Shown: positions 16,110 through 24,966, counted from the first letter of the stretch. The stretch is DNA of 64,000 nucleotides from an uncultured bacterium (GCA_949292185.1 CASEYP010000031.1:62001-126000); one strand, 5' to 3'. Translations and numbers: made by a program. Notes: a model not told the origin generated them from the letters alone.

Positions 16110-16916
16110 ATGAATCAATATTTTAGCTATACAACAACACCACAAATTGATGCAAGATTATACAGAGATATTCTGGACAACGAAGACAAAATAATAAAAA
16201 TCTGCATTATAGTGTTTTTTATACTTATATTCCTCTTTCGAGGATGGATAGATTATTGGTTAAAATTTGGAATTGCAATACCTACAAAATTTGACAACAC
16301 TCCAATAAATACAAATATTGATCCTATTCAGAAAAATTACACTATTGAAGAGCAAAAAAATAAAACATTTATCTACAAATCACTAATTAACGATAAACAA
16401 ATAAAACTTATACCTCAAGCACATTACAAATTATCCGGCTTAACAGTTGCTTATAACTACAACTTTGTATTTAAGCAAAGCTTTTTTGACAGTGCAGCAC
16501 TTTACGACCTTGGTTCAAGTTGGGGGAAACTAGGAGATAGAAATTTTTACGATAGTTATTTTTCAAGCTACAGTGCCAAAACAGAAATAACAGGTTCAAG
16601 AGTTTTATGGACAGAATTCAAAACTCGACAAAGACCAGTAACTATTGAATATGCTACATCACACTGGGCTCATTCACATATAATTCCTGCAAATAGAAAT
16701 ATTATGGCTGCTTTGCTAAAAATAAAAAAATGGGATAATGTTCAAATCGAAGGTGAACTTGTCGATATGGAATATACAAATCCCCGTGGAAAAATTTTTG
16801 AATACTACACAAGTATGTCAAGAACAGATACAGGTTCAAGCGGTGATAGAGGGAACGGTTCTTGCGAGCTTGTATACGTAACAAGTGTTAAAATTGGAAA
16901 TGTAATATATCAATAA
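16110..16916 (+). CDS. Single-pass membrane protein of unknown function
   Basis: 268 residues. The N-terminal ~27 residues are cytoplasmic, a transmembrane helix lies at about 30-45 (KICIIVFFILIFLFRGW), and a large outer domain follows with alternating aromatic/polar beta-like strands. The C-terminus (NVQIEGELVDMEY... SRTDTGSSGDRGNGSCELVYVTSVKIG) resembles the end of bacterial proteins with a conserved R-x-D-T-G...G-x-C-E-x-x-x-V motif whose function I do not know. The lone cysteine in that motif is notable. It is convergent with rnhB with no room for a terminator (stops adjacent at 16916/16917). Confidence 0.75.
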   Translation: MNQYFSYTTTPQIDARLYRDILDNEDKIIKICIIVFFILIFLFRGWIDYWLKFGIAIPTKFDNTPINTNIDPIQKNYTIEEQKNKTFIYKSLINDKQIKLIPQAHYKLSGLTVAYNYNFVFKQSFFDSAALYDLGSSWGKLGDRNFYDSYFSSYSAKTEITGSRVLWTEFKTRQRPVTIEYATSHWAHSHIIPANRNIMAALLKIKKWDNVQIEGELVDMEYTNPRGKIFEYYTSMSRTDTGSSGDRGNGSCELVYVTSVKIGNVIYQ

Positions 16917-17549
16917 CTAAAATAAACTTAACTGTTTTTCAAAATGTTTTTTCAAAAATGAAGGCCTGTGATACTTGCATAACCCAAACTTATCAATTGC
17001 ATTTAGATGTTCTTTAGTTAAATATCCTGCATTATGTTCCCACCCATATTGCGGAAATTCTTGTGCTAATCTATCCATATAAAAATCTCTTTCAACTTTT
17101 GCTAAAATACTTGCAGCCGCAATTGATGCTGATGAGCCATCTCCCTTTATTACATATTTTTGCGGATAGGAATAATTTTTTATCAATTTATTACCATCTA
17201 CCAAAGTAATAAATTTTGATAACTTTGCCTCATTTATAACAGCTTCACAAGATAATTTCATAGCTTTTAATGAAGAATTTAATATATTATTTTTCTCAAT
17301 TTCATCAACCTCAATACAAACCACAGAATTTATTGAATTTTCTTTTATAACATTATATAAAACTTCTCGAACTTTCCTTGATAACTTTTTAGAATCATTT
17401 AATCTGGATAAATCCGATACCAAACCTTTTGTAACCTCAGGAAAATAAACAGCGGCAGCAAAAACTCCACCCGCAGCAGGCCCCCTTCCAGCCTCATCTG
17501 TTCCAACTACAGTCCCATATTTTTTATCAAATTCGAATAAACAATCCAT
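16917..17549 (-). CDS. rnhB: Ribonuclease HII
   Basis: 210 residues. It removes RNA from RNA-DNA hybrids and misincorporated ribonucleotides. The metal-binding signature GTDEAGRGPAAGGVFAAAVYF is at residues ~16-36, with LNDSKKLSRKVRE at ~66 and the catalytic DGN in TLVDGNKL. Length is typical. The start has no Shine-Dalgarno; an extended -10 (TGG-TATAAT) ends 7 nt before the ATG. Confidence 0.95.
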   Translation of the reverse strand: MDCLFEFDKKYGTVVGTDEAGRGPAAGGVFAAAVYFPEVTKGLVSDLSRLNDSKKLSRKVREVLYNVIKENSINSVVCIEVDEIEKNNILNSSLKAMKLSCEAVINEAKLSKFITLVDGNKLIKNYSYPQKYVIKGDGSSASIAAASILAKVERDFYMDRLAQEFPQYGWEHNAGYLTKEHLNAIDKFGLCKYHRPSFLKKHFEKQLSLF

Positions 17550-17565
17550 AAATTGTATTATACCA
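17550..17565 (-). promoter_or_regulatory. Extended -10 promoter abutting rnhB
   Basis: On the minus strand TGG-TATAAT has its hexamer at 17562-17557, spacer ACAATTT, then the ATG at 17549. A perfect TATAAT with an extended TGn element predicts transcription starting at or next to the start codon. Confidence 0.6.
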
Positions 17566-17596
17566 TAATTTTTATTACTACCTCGTAAAATTTTGC

Positions 17597-17624
17597 AAAA
17601 AAAAAGTTGCCAGATTATGGCAAC
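17597..17624 (-). terminator. Strong minus-strand terminator just before rnhB
   Basis: GTTGCC (17606-17611) pairs with GGCAAC (17619-17624); read on the minus strand it is followed by nine Ts (17605-17597). It would isolate rnhB from upstream transcription, and it may end an unrecognised minus-strand RNA. Confidence 0.75.
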
Positions 17625-17878
17625 ATTAAATAAACACGAGGATATTAAGAGAGAGAGTATAAAAAACTTATTTTAAATATCCTATTAAATCTTACAGACC
17701 ATTAACTTTTTCTTTTAATGATTTATTTATTTCCCTTACATATATATAAACGATTTTTATTTTAAAGAATTGCCTTTTTGTTTTAATTGTTGTTAATAAT
17801 TCTTAAAGGTGCTACCAGCGTATATTTCAGGTATATATTAGATATATAAAAAACATGTAAAAATGATACTTTTGCTTA

Positions 17879-17928
17879 ACAAAAAAGCCCGACTTAATTT
17901 CTACTAATCAGAAAATCAAATCGGACTT
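17879..17928 (-). terminator. Terminator of the GGGtGRT operon
   Basis: On the minus strand AAGTCCGA (17928-17921) pairs with TCGGGCTT (17892-17885, one G-U pair), followed by a T run. Confidence 0.7.
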
Positions 17929-17952
17929 TAATAAAATTAACTATAAAAGAAA

Positions 17953-18954
17953 CTATTTATTCATAGCTTCAGCAACAGCAACAGCACATGCTACAGTAGC
18001 ACCTACCATTGGGTTGTTACCCATACCGATAACGCCCATCATTTCAACGTGAGCAGGAACTGAAGATGAACCTGCGAATTGAGCATCACCGTGCATTCTA
18101 CCCATAGTATCAGTCATACCATAAGAAGCTGGACCAGCTGCAACGTTATCTGGGTGAAGAGTTCTACCAGTACCACCACCAGATGCAACTGAGAAGTATT
18201 TTCTACCATTTTCCCAGCACCATTTTTTGTAAGTTCCTGCTACAGGGTGTTGGAAACGAGTTGGGTTAGTTGAATTACCAGTAATAGATACATCAACACC
18301 TTCATGAATCATAATTGCAACACCTTCTGATACATCATCTGCACCATAGCATTTAACTTTAGCTCTTTCACCATCTGAGAATGGAGTTTCTTTAACAATC
18401 TTTAATTCGCCAGTCTTATAATTATATTCAGTTTCAACAGAAGTAAATCCGTTAATTCTTGAAATAATATAAGCAGCATCCTTACCTAAACCGTTTAAGA
18501 TAACTCTTAAAGGTTCTTTTCTAACTTTGTTAGCGTTTCTTGCGATACCAATAGCACCTTCAGCAGCTGCGAATGATTCGTGACCAGCTAAGAAACAGAA
18601 ACATTTTGTTTCTTCTCTTAATAACATAGCACCTAAGTTACCATGACCAAGACCAACTTTTCTTGTGTCACCAACTGAACCAGGTACTGCAAATGCTTGT
18701 AAACCTAAACCAATTGCTTCAGCTGCATCAGCTGCATTTTTAATACCTTTTTTAATTGCGATAGCGCAACCTAATGTATATGCCCATGATGCGTTATCAA
18801 ATGCGATAGGTTGAATACCTTTTACAATCGCATCTACATCAATTCCTTTTGATAAACATAAGTCACGAGCTTCGTCTAAGTTTTTAAAACCATATTCTGG
18901 TAAAACTTTTTTCAAAGTAGATTCACGTCTATCTTTTCCTTCAAAATTTGCCAT
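17953..18954 (-). CDS. GGGtGRT protein
   Basis: 333 residues. Named in databases for the glycine-rich signature seen here as ASGGGTGRTLHPDN (~260-273). It is widespread in anaerobes and nearly always adjacent to a NifU-like scaffold protein, as here; its biochemical role is not established to my knowledge. The sequence is highly regular (VGDTRKVGLGHGNLGAM, FLAGHESFAAAEGAIGIARNA, GMTDTMGRMHGDAQFAG) with no membrane segments. Adjacent conserved glycines and histidines suggest a cofactor- or metal-binding enzyme. It is the second gene of a two-gene operon, starting 33 bases after the scaffold gene with a GAGGAAAAA ribosome site. Confidence 0.9.
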   Translation of the reverse strand: MANFEGKDRRESTLKKVLPEYGFKNLDEARDLCLSKGIDVDAIVKGIQPIAFDNASWAYTLGCAIAIKKGIKNAADAAEAIGLGLQAFAVPGSVGDTRKVGLGHGNLGAMLLREETKCFCFLAGHESFAAAEGAIGIARNANKVRKEPLRVILNGLGKDAAYIISRINGFTSVETEYNYKTGELKIVKETPFSDGERAKVKCYGADDVSEGVAIMIHEGVDVSITGNSTNPTRFQHPVAGTYKKWCWENGRKYFSVASGGGTGRTLHPDNVAAGPASYGMTDTMGRMHGDAQFAGSSSVPAHVEMMGVIGMGNNPMVGATVACAVAVAEAMNK

Positions 18955-18987
18955 AATATTTTTCCTCTTAATTAAAATTTACTACAA

Positions 18988-19689
18988 CTACTCTTTTCTT
19001 GGATCGATAGTTTTAACTGCATCAGCAAATCTACCGTAAGTACCAATATTCTTTTCGTAAGCTTCCTTAGGATCAACACCTGATTTGATAGCATCCATAA
19101 CTTTGCCTAAGTTTACGAATTTATATCCGATAACTTCATCATTTTTGTCTAATCCTAATTCTAAGATATAACCTTCAGTTAATGAAAGATATCTAACACC
19201 TTTTTGTTTAGTTGAGTGAATTGTACCGCACATTGAGCATAAGCCTTTTCCTAAATCTTCAAGACCAGCACCAACCGGTAAACCGTTTTCAGAAAAAGCA
19301 GTTTGTGTTCTACCATAAACGATTTGTAAGAATAATTCTCTCATTGCAACGTTGATTGCGTCACAAACTAAGTCTGTATTTAATGCTTCTAAGATAGTTT
19401 TACCAGGAAGGATTTCACCAGCCATAGCAGCTGAGTGTGTCATACCTGAACATCCGATAGTTTCAACCAAAGCTTCTTGGATTATACCATCTTTTACATT
19501 TAATGTTAATTTACAAGTACCTTGTTGAGGTGCACAGCATCCACAACCGTGTGTAAGACCTGAAATATCTTTAATTTCTTTACACTTTGTCCATTCACCT
19601 TCTTGAGGAATTGGAGCAGGTACTCCTTTTACACCACGTCTTACGCAGCATTTTTCTTGAATTTCTTGTGAAACTTGTATATTAGTCAT
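18988..19689 (-). CDS. NifU-like iron-sulfur cluster assembly scaffold protein
   Basis: 233 residues. Cysteine motifs: an N-terminal EKCCVRRG, GCGCCAPQQGTC (~50-61), ETIGCSGMTHSAAMAG (NifU/IscU-like ligand region, ~77-92) and GKGLCSMCGTIHSTKQKG (~148). These support a role as a cluster-assembly or cluster-carrying protein in the cytoplasm. It is the partner of the downstream GGGtGRT gene; in many anaerobes the pair is conserved. The start has GGGAG seven bases upstream. The substrate protein is unknown. Confidence 0.85.
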   Translation of the reverse strand: MTNIQVSQEIQEKCCVRRGVKGVPAPIPQEGEWTKCKEIKDISGLTHGCGCCAPQQGTCKLTLNVKDGIIQEALVETIGCSGMTHSAAMAGEILPGKTILEALNTDLVCDAINVAMRELFLQIVYGRTQTAFSENGLPVGAGLEDLGKGLCSMCGTIHSTKQKGVRYLSLTEGYILELGLDKNDEVIGYKFVNLGKVMDAIKSGVDPKEAYEKNIGTYGRFADAVKTIDPRKE

Positions 19690-19754
19690 TTTCTACTCCC
19701 TTCACCTTATATACACTTAAATTTTAACTTGCTCAAAATCTTCCGTCAAGAAGA

Positions 19755-19783
19755 TTGAACTTTTTGCAAAATAATGTTAAAAT
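19755..19783 (+). promoter_or_regulatory. Promoter of the first prepilin operon
   Basis: TTGAAC (19755-19760), 17-base spacer ending in TGT, then TAAAAT (19778-19783). The area resembles the promoters at 32734 and 50527 that drive the other prepilin genes (AAAATA-TGTTA-AAT core). Confidence 0.55.
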
Positions 19784-19813
19784 AGTAATATAACTTATAA
19801 TGAGGATTGGTTT

Positions 19814-20533
19814 ATGATTAAGAGAAAACTCGACGGCTTTACGCTATCTGAAGTTCTTATAACGCTTTCTATCGTTGGAATTCTTGCTATTTTAGTTTTA
19901 CCTGGATTGATTAAAGACACTAATAATAAAGCTATGATGGCTAATTTACAAAGTTCTGTATCTACATTAAACAATGCTGTACAAAATGAAATTTTAAGCA
20001 AGGGAGCAAGAACAATTGATGATACAAATATAAAATCAAATCCTGAAGAATTTTTACAAACACTGGATATTATGAATTTATCAAAAACAGATATTTTCGC
20101 AGATTCATATAAATCATTAAGTGGAAATAATATAGCTAAACCTCAAAGTCTGGAAGCAGGCGCAACTTTAAAAAATGGGGTGGCTGTTGGTTTAAAAACT
20201 TACAAAAGTATAATATCATCAGCATTAGCTATTAATAACTCATCATGCACTATTGTTTACTTAGATATAAACGGGAAAAACCCTCCAAATATTGTAGGTG
20301 TAGATTTATTTGCGCTAAAGCTTTCTTGGACAAATCTAGCATTTGAAGCTTCTGATATGGTTCAACATTTTGGAGAATTAGGTGCATTCCCTGGAGGAAC
20401 AATAGGAGCAACAAATGATAATGCTACTATTGATTCAATCAAAACTAAATGCAAAAATGGAGATCCGGCAGCTTGTTATTATTTAGCAGAAAGAACAAGT
20501 TTTGATCCAAATTATATTGAAACCGCAGAATAA
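19814..20533 (+). CDS. Type IV prepilin-like protein (N-methylation signal)
   Basis: 239 residues. The N-terminus MIKRKLDG|FTLSEVLITLSIVGILAIL is a classic class III signal: cleavage after Gly, Phe at +1, Glu at +5, then the hydrophobic assembly helix. The C-terminal half carries DINGKNPPNIVGVDLF, the D-x-N-G...P-N...G-x-D motif shared by all four prepilins in the window, which may form a calcium-type loop as in type II pseudopilins. The GAGGATTGG ribosome site sits before the ATG. It is first in an operon with the prepilin at 20545 (11-base gap). No prepilin peptidase lies in the window. Confidence 0.88.
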   Translation: MIKRKLDGFTLSEVLITLSIVGILAILVLPGLIKDTNNKAMMANLQSSVSTLNNAVQNEILSKGARTIDDTNIKSNPEEFLQTLDIMNLSKTDIFADSYKSLSGNNIAKPQSLEAGATLKNGVAVGLKTYKSIISSALAINNSSCTIVYLDINGKNPPNIVGVDLFALKLSWTNLAFEASDMVQHFGELGAFPGGTIGATNDNATIDSIKTKCKNGDPAACYYLAERTSFDPNYIETAE

Positions 20534-20544
20534 AGGAGTTTATA

Positions 20545-21234
20545 ATGAAAAATAATAAATTCGCATTTACTTTAACTGAATTACTTATTGCTTTAGGCAT
20601 AGTTGGGGCAATCGCAGCTTTATCTATTCCTAGCCTTTTAAATTCTATTAATAAAAAAGTATTTGCAACACAGTTAAAAAGTACGGTTAATTCAATTCAA
20701 CAACTTGCTGTTGATCAAATGTTAGCCTATAAGACAAAAGACTTAGAACTTACCGATTTTAAATCAACAAATATCCTAACATCCGGCGGATTTGATGTTG
20801 CTATGGCTTGCGCTGCCGGAAGTTATGACTGTTGGGAAACTGCTGATTATAATACAATTGATACACCTATAAATTCAGGTTTAAAAAGAGTGACTTATTC
20901 TAGTATAAAACTTAAAAATGGCTCAACATTGATGTATCGTTACTGTGGAAATGAAAAAAGCGGACTAATTAACAGTGGAAAGCCAAATGAAGATTACGCT
21001 ATTGGAGAATTTTTAGTTGACTTAAACGGAGATGAGGGTCCTAATATATATGGAAGAGACTTTTTTGGATTTTATATTAGTAAAAAAGGTGTAATTATAC
21101 CTTCTCCTGAATTTCTTGATATAAAAAACACTCAATTCAAAATTAATGATGCAAATAAAGCGACTTGTAAAAGCGGAAGGTACAGTTACTGTTTTGGCTT
21201 AGTTATGAATAACGGATGGGTAATGGATTACTAA
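20545..21234 (+). CDS. Type IV prepilin-like protein
   Basis: 229 residues. N-terminus MKNNKFA|FTLTELLIALGIVGAIAAL: the residue before the predicted cut is Ala rather than Gly, as in the prepilin at 32792. It contains DLNGDEGPNIYGRDFFGF, the shared motif. Several cysteines in the globular part (CAAGSYDCWE, CGNE, CKSGRYSYC) may form disulfides after export. The AAGGAG site is 7 nt before the ATG. It is the second gene after the prepilin at 19814, then a strong terminator. Confidence 0.87.
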   Translation: MKNNKFAFTLTELLIALGIVGAIAALSIPSLLNSINKKVFATQLKSTVNSIQQLAVDQMLAYKTKDLELTDFKSTNILTSGGFDVAMACAAGSYDCWETADYNTIDTPINSGLKRVTYSSIKLKNGSTLMYRYCGNEKSGLINSGKPNEDYAIGEFLVDLNGDEGPNIYGRDFFGFYISKKGVIIPSPEFLDIKNTQFKINDANKATCKSGRYSYCFGLVMNNGWVMDY

Positions 21235-21257
21235 AATCTAAATATAAATTAAATCGG

Positions 21258-21293
21258 AACGCACCTTTTAGTTGAACTAAAAGGTGCGTTTTA
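21258..21293. terminator. Terminator between the prepilin operon and the 80-aa gene
   Basis: AACGCACCTTTTAGT (21258-21272) pairs perfectly with 21276-21290 across TGA, followed by TT. It lies between convergent genes. Confidence 0.85.
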
Positions 21294-21320
21294 AACTTAT
21301 ATCCATCGCTAAATATTAGA

Positions 21321-21563
21321 TTAAACTTCAATAAATAAACGTCTGCCAACGATATTTTGTTTACCATTGTAATAACCTGCGAAATATCCACCTTTTACAG
21401 GCTTATTTTGCGCATAAAATTGATTAAATCTATTTCCGTTATAATTAACAAATGGATTATTACTATAAGGGTTATTGCTTTGAGCTTGTCTTACAACCGG
21501 AGATGTTGTATTGATACTCGGAGCTTGGAACACATTTGATAAAAAATTAACTAAACTTGCCAT
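21321..21563 (-). CDS. Small conserved-looking protein, 80 aa
   Basis: Asn/Tyr/Gln-rich protein (NPYSNNPFVNYNGNRFNQFY) ending in GYYNGKQNIVGRRLFIEV. I recall this kind of C-terminus from small proteins of the same lineage, but no function is known. No membrane segment or signal peptide is evident. The start is preceded by GAAAGG, about 11 nt before the ATG. It is convergent with the prepilin operon. Confidence 0.65.
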   Translation of the reverse strand: MASLVNFLSNVFQAPSINTTSPVVRQAQSNNPYSNNPFVNYNGNRFNQFYAQNKPVKGGYFAGYYNGKQNIVGRRLFIEV

Positions 21564-21718
21564 ACTTACGCTAACCTTTCTATTTGGGCTTAAAGAAATT
21601 TAAAATTATACTACTACGCTACAAGTTATTTAATTAAAATTTTCATTTTGTCATAATTATAACATACCTTTCCCTATTTTCTTAAAATAATTTAACAAAA
21701 ATCATCTATTTTATGTAG

Positions 21719-21730
21719 TATAATTTTCTT
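21719..21730 (+). promoter_or_regulatory. -10 box 6 nt before the PurD-like gene
   Basis: TATAAT (21719-21724), spacer TTTCTT, then the ATG at 21731. No Shine-Dalgarno precedes it, so the mRNA is probably leaderless. Confidence 0.6.
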
Positions 21731-22972
21731 ATGGATAAAGAGAAAAATATACTAATCATAGGGAATAATGCGGCAGCATCTGCAATTTGTAAAAAGCTTT
21801 ACACGATAGATAATGTAGGGAAAATATTTGTTGCACCAGGGCTCTGCCTAAAATCCGACAAATTTACCTCAGTTGATATTAGAGAAGAAGACTTAACGGG
21901 ACTATTAAAATTTGCCATAGAAAATGACATTTATTTAACTATTCCGACATCTGCTAAAGCTTTAAAAGCTGATGTTGTTTCATTTTTTCAAACAAATGGT
22001 CAAAGAATATTTGGCCCCACAAAAGAAGCCTGCAATATTGCTTTAAATAATAATTTAGGAAAAAAATTTTTATATAAAATTCATGCACAAACTTCAAAAT
22101 TTGGAATTTTTGATAAACTTCAACAAGCAGAAGAATATTTAAGAACTTCAAATTTCCCTGTTACAATCAAATGTAGTGAATATAACCATCTTGATGATAT
22201 GTTAGTATGTCCTACAGTAACAATTGCAAGAGAATTTCTTGATAAGTTATTTTCTCAAAACGAAACAAATATTCTCATTGAAGATTTTACATACGGTCAT
22301 AATTTCACTATTTACTATATAACAGACGGATACAGCGCAATTCCGATATCAATAAATGCAAATTACAAATTTATGGAAGATGGTGATGGCGGAATTTATA
22401 CAAATGGAATGGGGTGCTTTACACCCGATTATAAAATTTCAGAAACTATCAAATCCAGAGTTGGAAATATAATTATTAACACCTTAAAAGCTCTTGATAA
22501 AAAAGGTTCTCCATACGTTGGAATATTAGGAATTGAATGCACCATAACAGGAGAAGATAAATTTTATGTCAATGAATTTAAACCATTTCTTCAAGATTAT
22601 GATGCTTCCGCAGTTTTAAATTCTATAGATGATGATTTAATCAAAATTTTTACAGCCTGCGTTGAAGGATTTTTCTCAGATGAATATGAACAAATTGCCC
22701 AAAACAATTTAAGTTCAGTTTCTGCCTTAGTGTATTCAAGACAGAATAACCAAATTATAAAAGGGCTTGAAAATATTGAAGATATTGAAAATATTGATTT
22801 CATAAATATAAAAGAATCCTCTGATGACAAATTTATAACTCAAAAAGGAAATTCTTTTGTCTTAACCCGTTGTGCTTCAACAATTACAAGAGCAAAAAAT
22901 TATTTATATGAAGACCTTGAACAAATAAAATTTAACGGGATGAAATACCGCAAAGATATTGGTCTAAATTAA
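21731..22972 (+). CDS. Divergent PurD-like ATP-grasp protein
   Basis: 413 residues, with the layout of phosphoribosylamine-glycine ligase: NILIIGNNAAASAICKKLYTIDNVGKIFVAPG (PurD N-domain, but GREHA is replaced by NAAAS), IFGPTKEA (for FGP...A), an ATP-grasp core, and DGDGGIYTNGMGCF corresponding to the DG..TGGMG loop. The usual VRFGDPE metal/ATP motif is replaced by VNEFKPFLQDYD. Either this is a fast-evolving PurD or a paralogue that uses another acceptor; the catalytic changes favour caution. It is leaderless (TATAAT 6 nt before the ATG). Confidence 0.7.
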   Translation: MDKEKNILIIGNNAAASAICKKLYTIDNVGKIFVAPGLCLKSDKFTSVDIREEDLTGLLKFAIENDIYLTIPTSAKALKADVVSFFQTNGQRIFGPTKEACNIALNNNLGKKFLYKIHAQTSKFGIFDKLQQAEEYLRTSNFPVTIKCSEYNHLDDMLVCPTVTIAREFLDKLFSQNETNILIEDFTYGHNFTIYYITDGYSAIPISINANYKFMEDGDGGIYTNGMGCFTPDYKISETIKSRVGNIIINTLKALDKKGSPYVGILGIECTITGEDKFYVNEFKPFLQDYDASAVLNSIDDDLIKIFTACVEGFFSDEYEQIAQNNLSSVSALVYSRQNNQIIKGLENIEDIENIDFINIKESSDDKFITQKGNSFVLTRCASTITRAKNYLYEDLEQIKFNGMKYRKDIGLN

Positions 22973-23041
22973 AAACCAAATACAAATAACTAAGTAACAA
23001 AGAGATGTTGAAATTTGTAAATATATCATTAGATATATTAT

Positions 23042-24121
23042 ATGAGTGTTAATGCAACAAAAAATTATTATGAAATATTAGGAGTTTCAACAGATGCAAC
23101 CGCTGCTGAAATAAAATCAGCATACAGAAAACTTGCCAGAAAATATCATCCTGATATCAATAAAAGTCCTGAAGCAATAAACATATTCAAAGACATAACA
23201 GAAGCTTATGAAACACTTTACGATACACAAAAAAGAGAACAATATAATATTTTAAAAGGCTTTTTTAAAAACGAAAAAACAACAACCTCACCAAAAACAG
23301 CCGAAGAAAATTATAAAAATACACAAGCAAAATCTCAAAATTATTCACAAAGTTCAACTCAACAAAACTCAAATAATACAAAAACAAATCAAACAAAAGA
23401 ACCCAAGAAAAACAGAAACTCAATATTTAAAATTTTCAAATATTGGAGTGCAAAATTTAAAAAGAATAAACGAGCAAAAGAAAATACAAAACCTCAAAAA
23501 GGTGAAACAATAACAACAGATGTAACGATTACCCCTGAAGAAGTAATCACTGGCAGCAAAAGAATAATTCACGTCCTAACAACACAAACATGCCCGACCT
23601 GTCACGGACACAGGTTTATAAATGGCGGAAAATGTTCTCATTGTAACGGCTCCGGTGAAATTTCAAAAAGAAAAAAAATCACAGTAACTATTCCAAAAGG
23701 AATAAAAGAAGGTACAAAATTAAGACTTAAAAACGAAGGCGGCTCAGGAAAAAATGGCGGTCCGAACGGTGATTTGTATATAATCATAAAAATTGAAACA
23801 AAAACAAAAATAAATTTTGACAAACTAAATATCTACTATAATGTTCCGATCTCTCCTGTTGAAGCTGCACTTGGAGAAGAAATAAAAATTCCGACTTTTG
23901 ACGGAACAATCAAACTTAAACTTCCGCCAAACACCTCCTCAGGTCAAAAATTCCGTATTGCAAAACAAGGAATAAAAAAGAACGGCAAAATTGGAGATTT
24001 AATAATTACTGTAAGTATTGAATTTTCTCATGATTTGTCAGAAGATGAAATTAAGCTTTATAAAAAGCTCAAAAATTTATCTACGGACGATATGAGAAAG
24101 AACTTGATGAATGAAAACTAA
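23042..24121 (+). CDS. DnaJ-family co-chaperone with a single zinc site
   Basis: 359 residues. J domain at ~8-70 with the HPD tripeptide ([10 protein letters not shown]), a ~75-residue Asn/Gln/Thr/Lys-rich linker with no glycine-rich character, then the C-terminal substrate domains (~160-345). The zinc module is reduced: only two CxxC repeats (CPTCHG and CSHCNG), where canonical DnaJ has four. It should stimulate DnaK and bind clients but may lack the full zinc-finger function. No clear ribosome site precedes the ATG. It overlaps queE by 11 bases, indicating coupling. Confidence 0.85.
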   Translation: MSVNATKNYYEILGVSTDATAAEIKSAYRKLARKYHPDINKSPEAINIFKDITEAYETLYDTQKREQYNILKGFFKNEKTTTSPKTAEENYKNTQAKSQNYSQSSTQQNSNNTKTNQTKEPKKNRNSIFKIFKYWSAKFKKNKRAKENTKPQKGETITTDVTITPEEVITGSKRIIHVLTTQTCPTCHGHRFINGGKCSHCNGSGEISKRKKITVTIPKGIKEGTKLRLKNEGGSGKNGGPNGDLYIIIKIETKTKINFDKLNIYYNVPISPVEAALGEEIKIPTFDGTIKLKLPPNTSSGQKFRIAKQGIKKNGKIGDLIITVSIEFSHDLSEDEIKLYKKLKNLSTDDMRKNLMNEN

Positions 24122-24782
24122 AATTAATGAAATATTTGCCTCAATACAAGGCGAAGGACCTGTAGTAGGATACAAACAATTATTTATAAGATTTTGCGGT
24201 TGTAACTTAAACTGCGATTATTGTGATACACAATTTCAAACAGGAATAGAATATTCCCCGATTGAACTCGCAAATAAAATAATTAAAGAATATAATCTTG
24301 AAACTTTTCACTCTATCTCATTAACAGGTGGAGAACCTTTGTTATCAACAGATTTTCTAGCTGAATTTCTACCGCTTATCAAAGGTAAAACTAAAATATA
24401 CCTTGAAACCAATGCAACTTTATCAGACAAATTGAATAAAATTAAAAATTATATTGATATAATTTCTGCTGACATAAAACTTGAATCATCTTCAGGTAAA
24501 AATACTTTTGCTCAACACGAAGAATTTTTTAAACAGTGCAACGGAATTTATACATTTGCCAAAATAGTTTTTGACAAAAATATTACCCAAAACGAAATAG
24601 AAACTTGTGCAAAACTTGGTAAAAAATACAATATAGAACTTGTACTTCAACCAAAAATGGAACAACAAAACAAAATGAGTGTTAATTCAGATTTTTGTAA
24701 TTCCATATTAGATAAATTTACAACCATTTATCCAAATACAAGATTAATTCCTCAAGTTCATAAATTTATTGATGTAAGATAA
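24111..24782 (+). CDS. queE: 7-carboxy-7-deazaguanine synthase (radical SAM)
   Basis: 223 residues. It catalyses ring contraction to CDG in the queuosine/preQ0 pathway. Cluster motif [14 protein letters not shown] (CxxxCxxC; ~33-46), N-terminal [22 protein letters not shown] and SLTGGEPLL (SAM-binding GGE) are all characteristic. It overlaps the end of the dnaJ-like gene by 11 bases. Other queuosine genes are not in the window. Confidence 0.92.
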   Translation: MKTKINEIFASIQGEGPVVGYKQLFIRFCGCNLNCDYCDTQFQTGIEYSPIELANKIIKEYNLETFHSISLTGGEPLLSTDFLAEFLPLIKGKTKIYLETNATLSDKLNKIKNYIDIISADIKLESSSGKNTFAQHEEFFKQCNGIYTFAKIVFDKNITQNEIETCAKLGKKYNIELVLQPKMEQQNKMSVNSDFCNSILDKFTTIYPNTRLIPQVHKFIDVR

Positions 24783-24786
24783 AACA

Positions 24787-24814
24787 AGGTTGCAAAACTA
24801 ATATATTGCAACCT
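24787..24814. terminator. Hairpin after queE
   Basis: AGGTTGCAA (24787-24795) pairs with TTGCAACCT (24806-24814). Only a weak T-rich tail follows (GTTAAATTTA). Confidence 0.5.
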
Positions 24815-24840
24815 GTTAAATTTATCATAAACTTATAAAT

Positions 24841-24966
24841 TTATTTATTTTTTTGTTTTCTAAGTTGTGATGCTTTATGCATATCTTGCGTAAATGCATC
24901 GGAATCCGTAAAATACAATATTGTTCCACGGCGCTCATAATATATTTTTCTACTTATTTTACACTT
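24841..24966 (-). pseudogene. Orphan protein-like reading frame without a start codon
   Basis: A 41-codon minus-strand frame ending at TAA (24843-24841) reads ...KIYYERRGTILYFTDSDAF then TQDMHKASQLRKQKNK. It looks like a real protein C-terminus in composition. It has no ATG, GTG or TTG and begins in the +1 frame just as the TPR gene ends (stop at 24954). It may be a gene remnant or the relic of a longer or shifted C-terminus of the TPR protein. Confidence 0.3.

Larger units (their letters stand above)
17550..17952. other. Intergenic gap with two minus-strand terminators
   Basis: This 400-base gap holds the rnhB promoter, a U-tailed hairpin at 17597-17624, and the terminator of the GGGtGRT operon at 17879-17928. 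The ~250 bases between the hairpins have no convincing reading frame; they could encode a small RNA on the minus strand or simply be spacer. Confidence 0.5.

Noticed and set aside
15922-16110. Minus-strand 62-codon frame overlapping the next gene's start
   Set aside because: Composition is poor and it starts exactly at the divergent gene's ATG by chance; no ribosome site.
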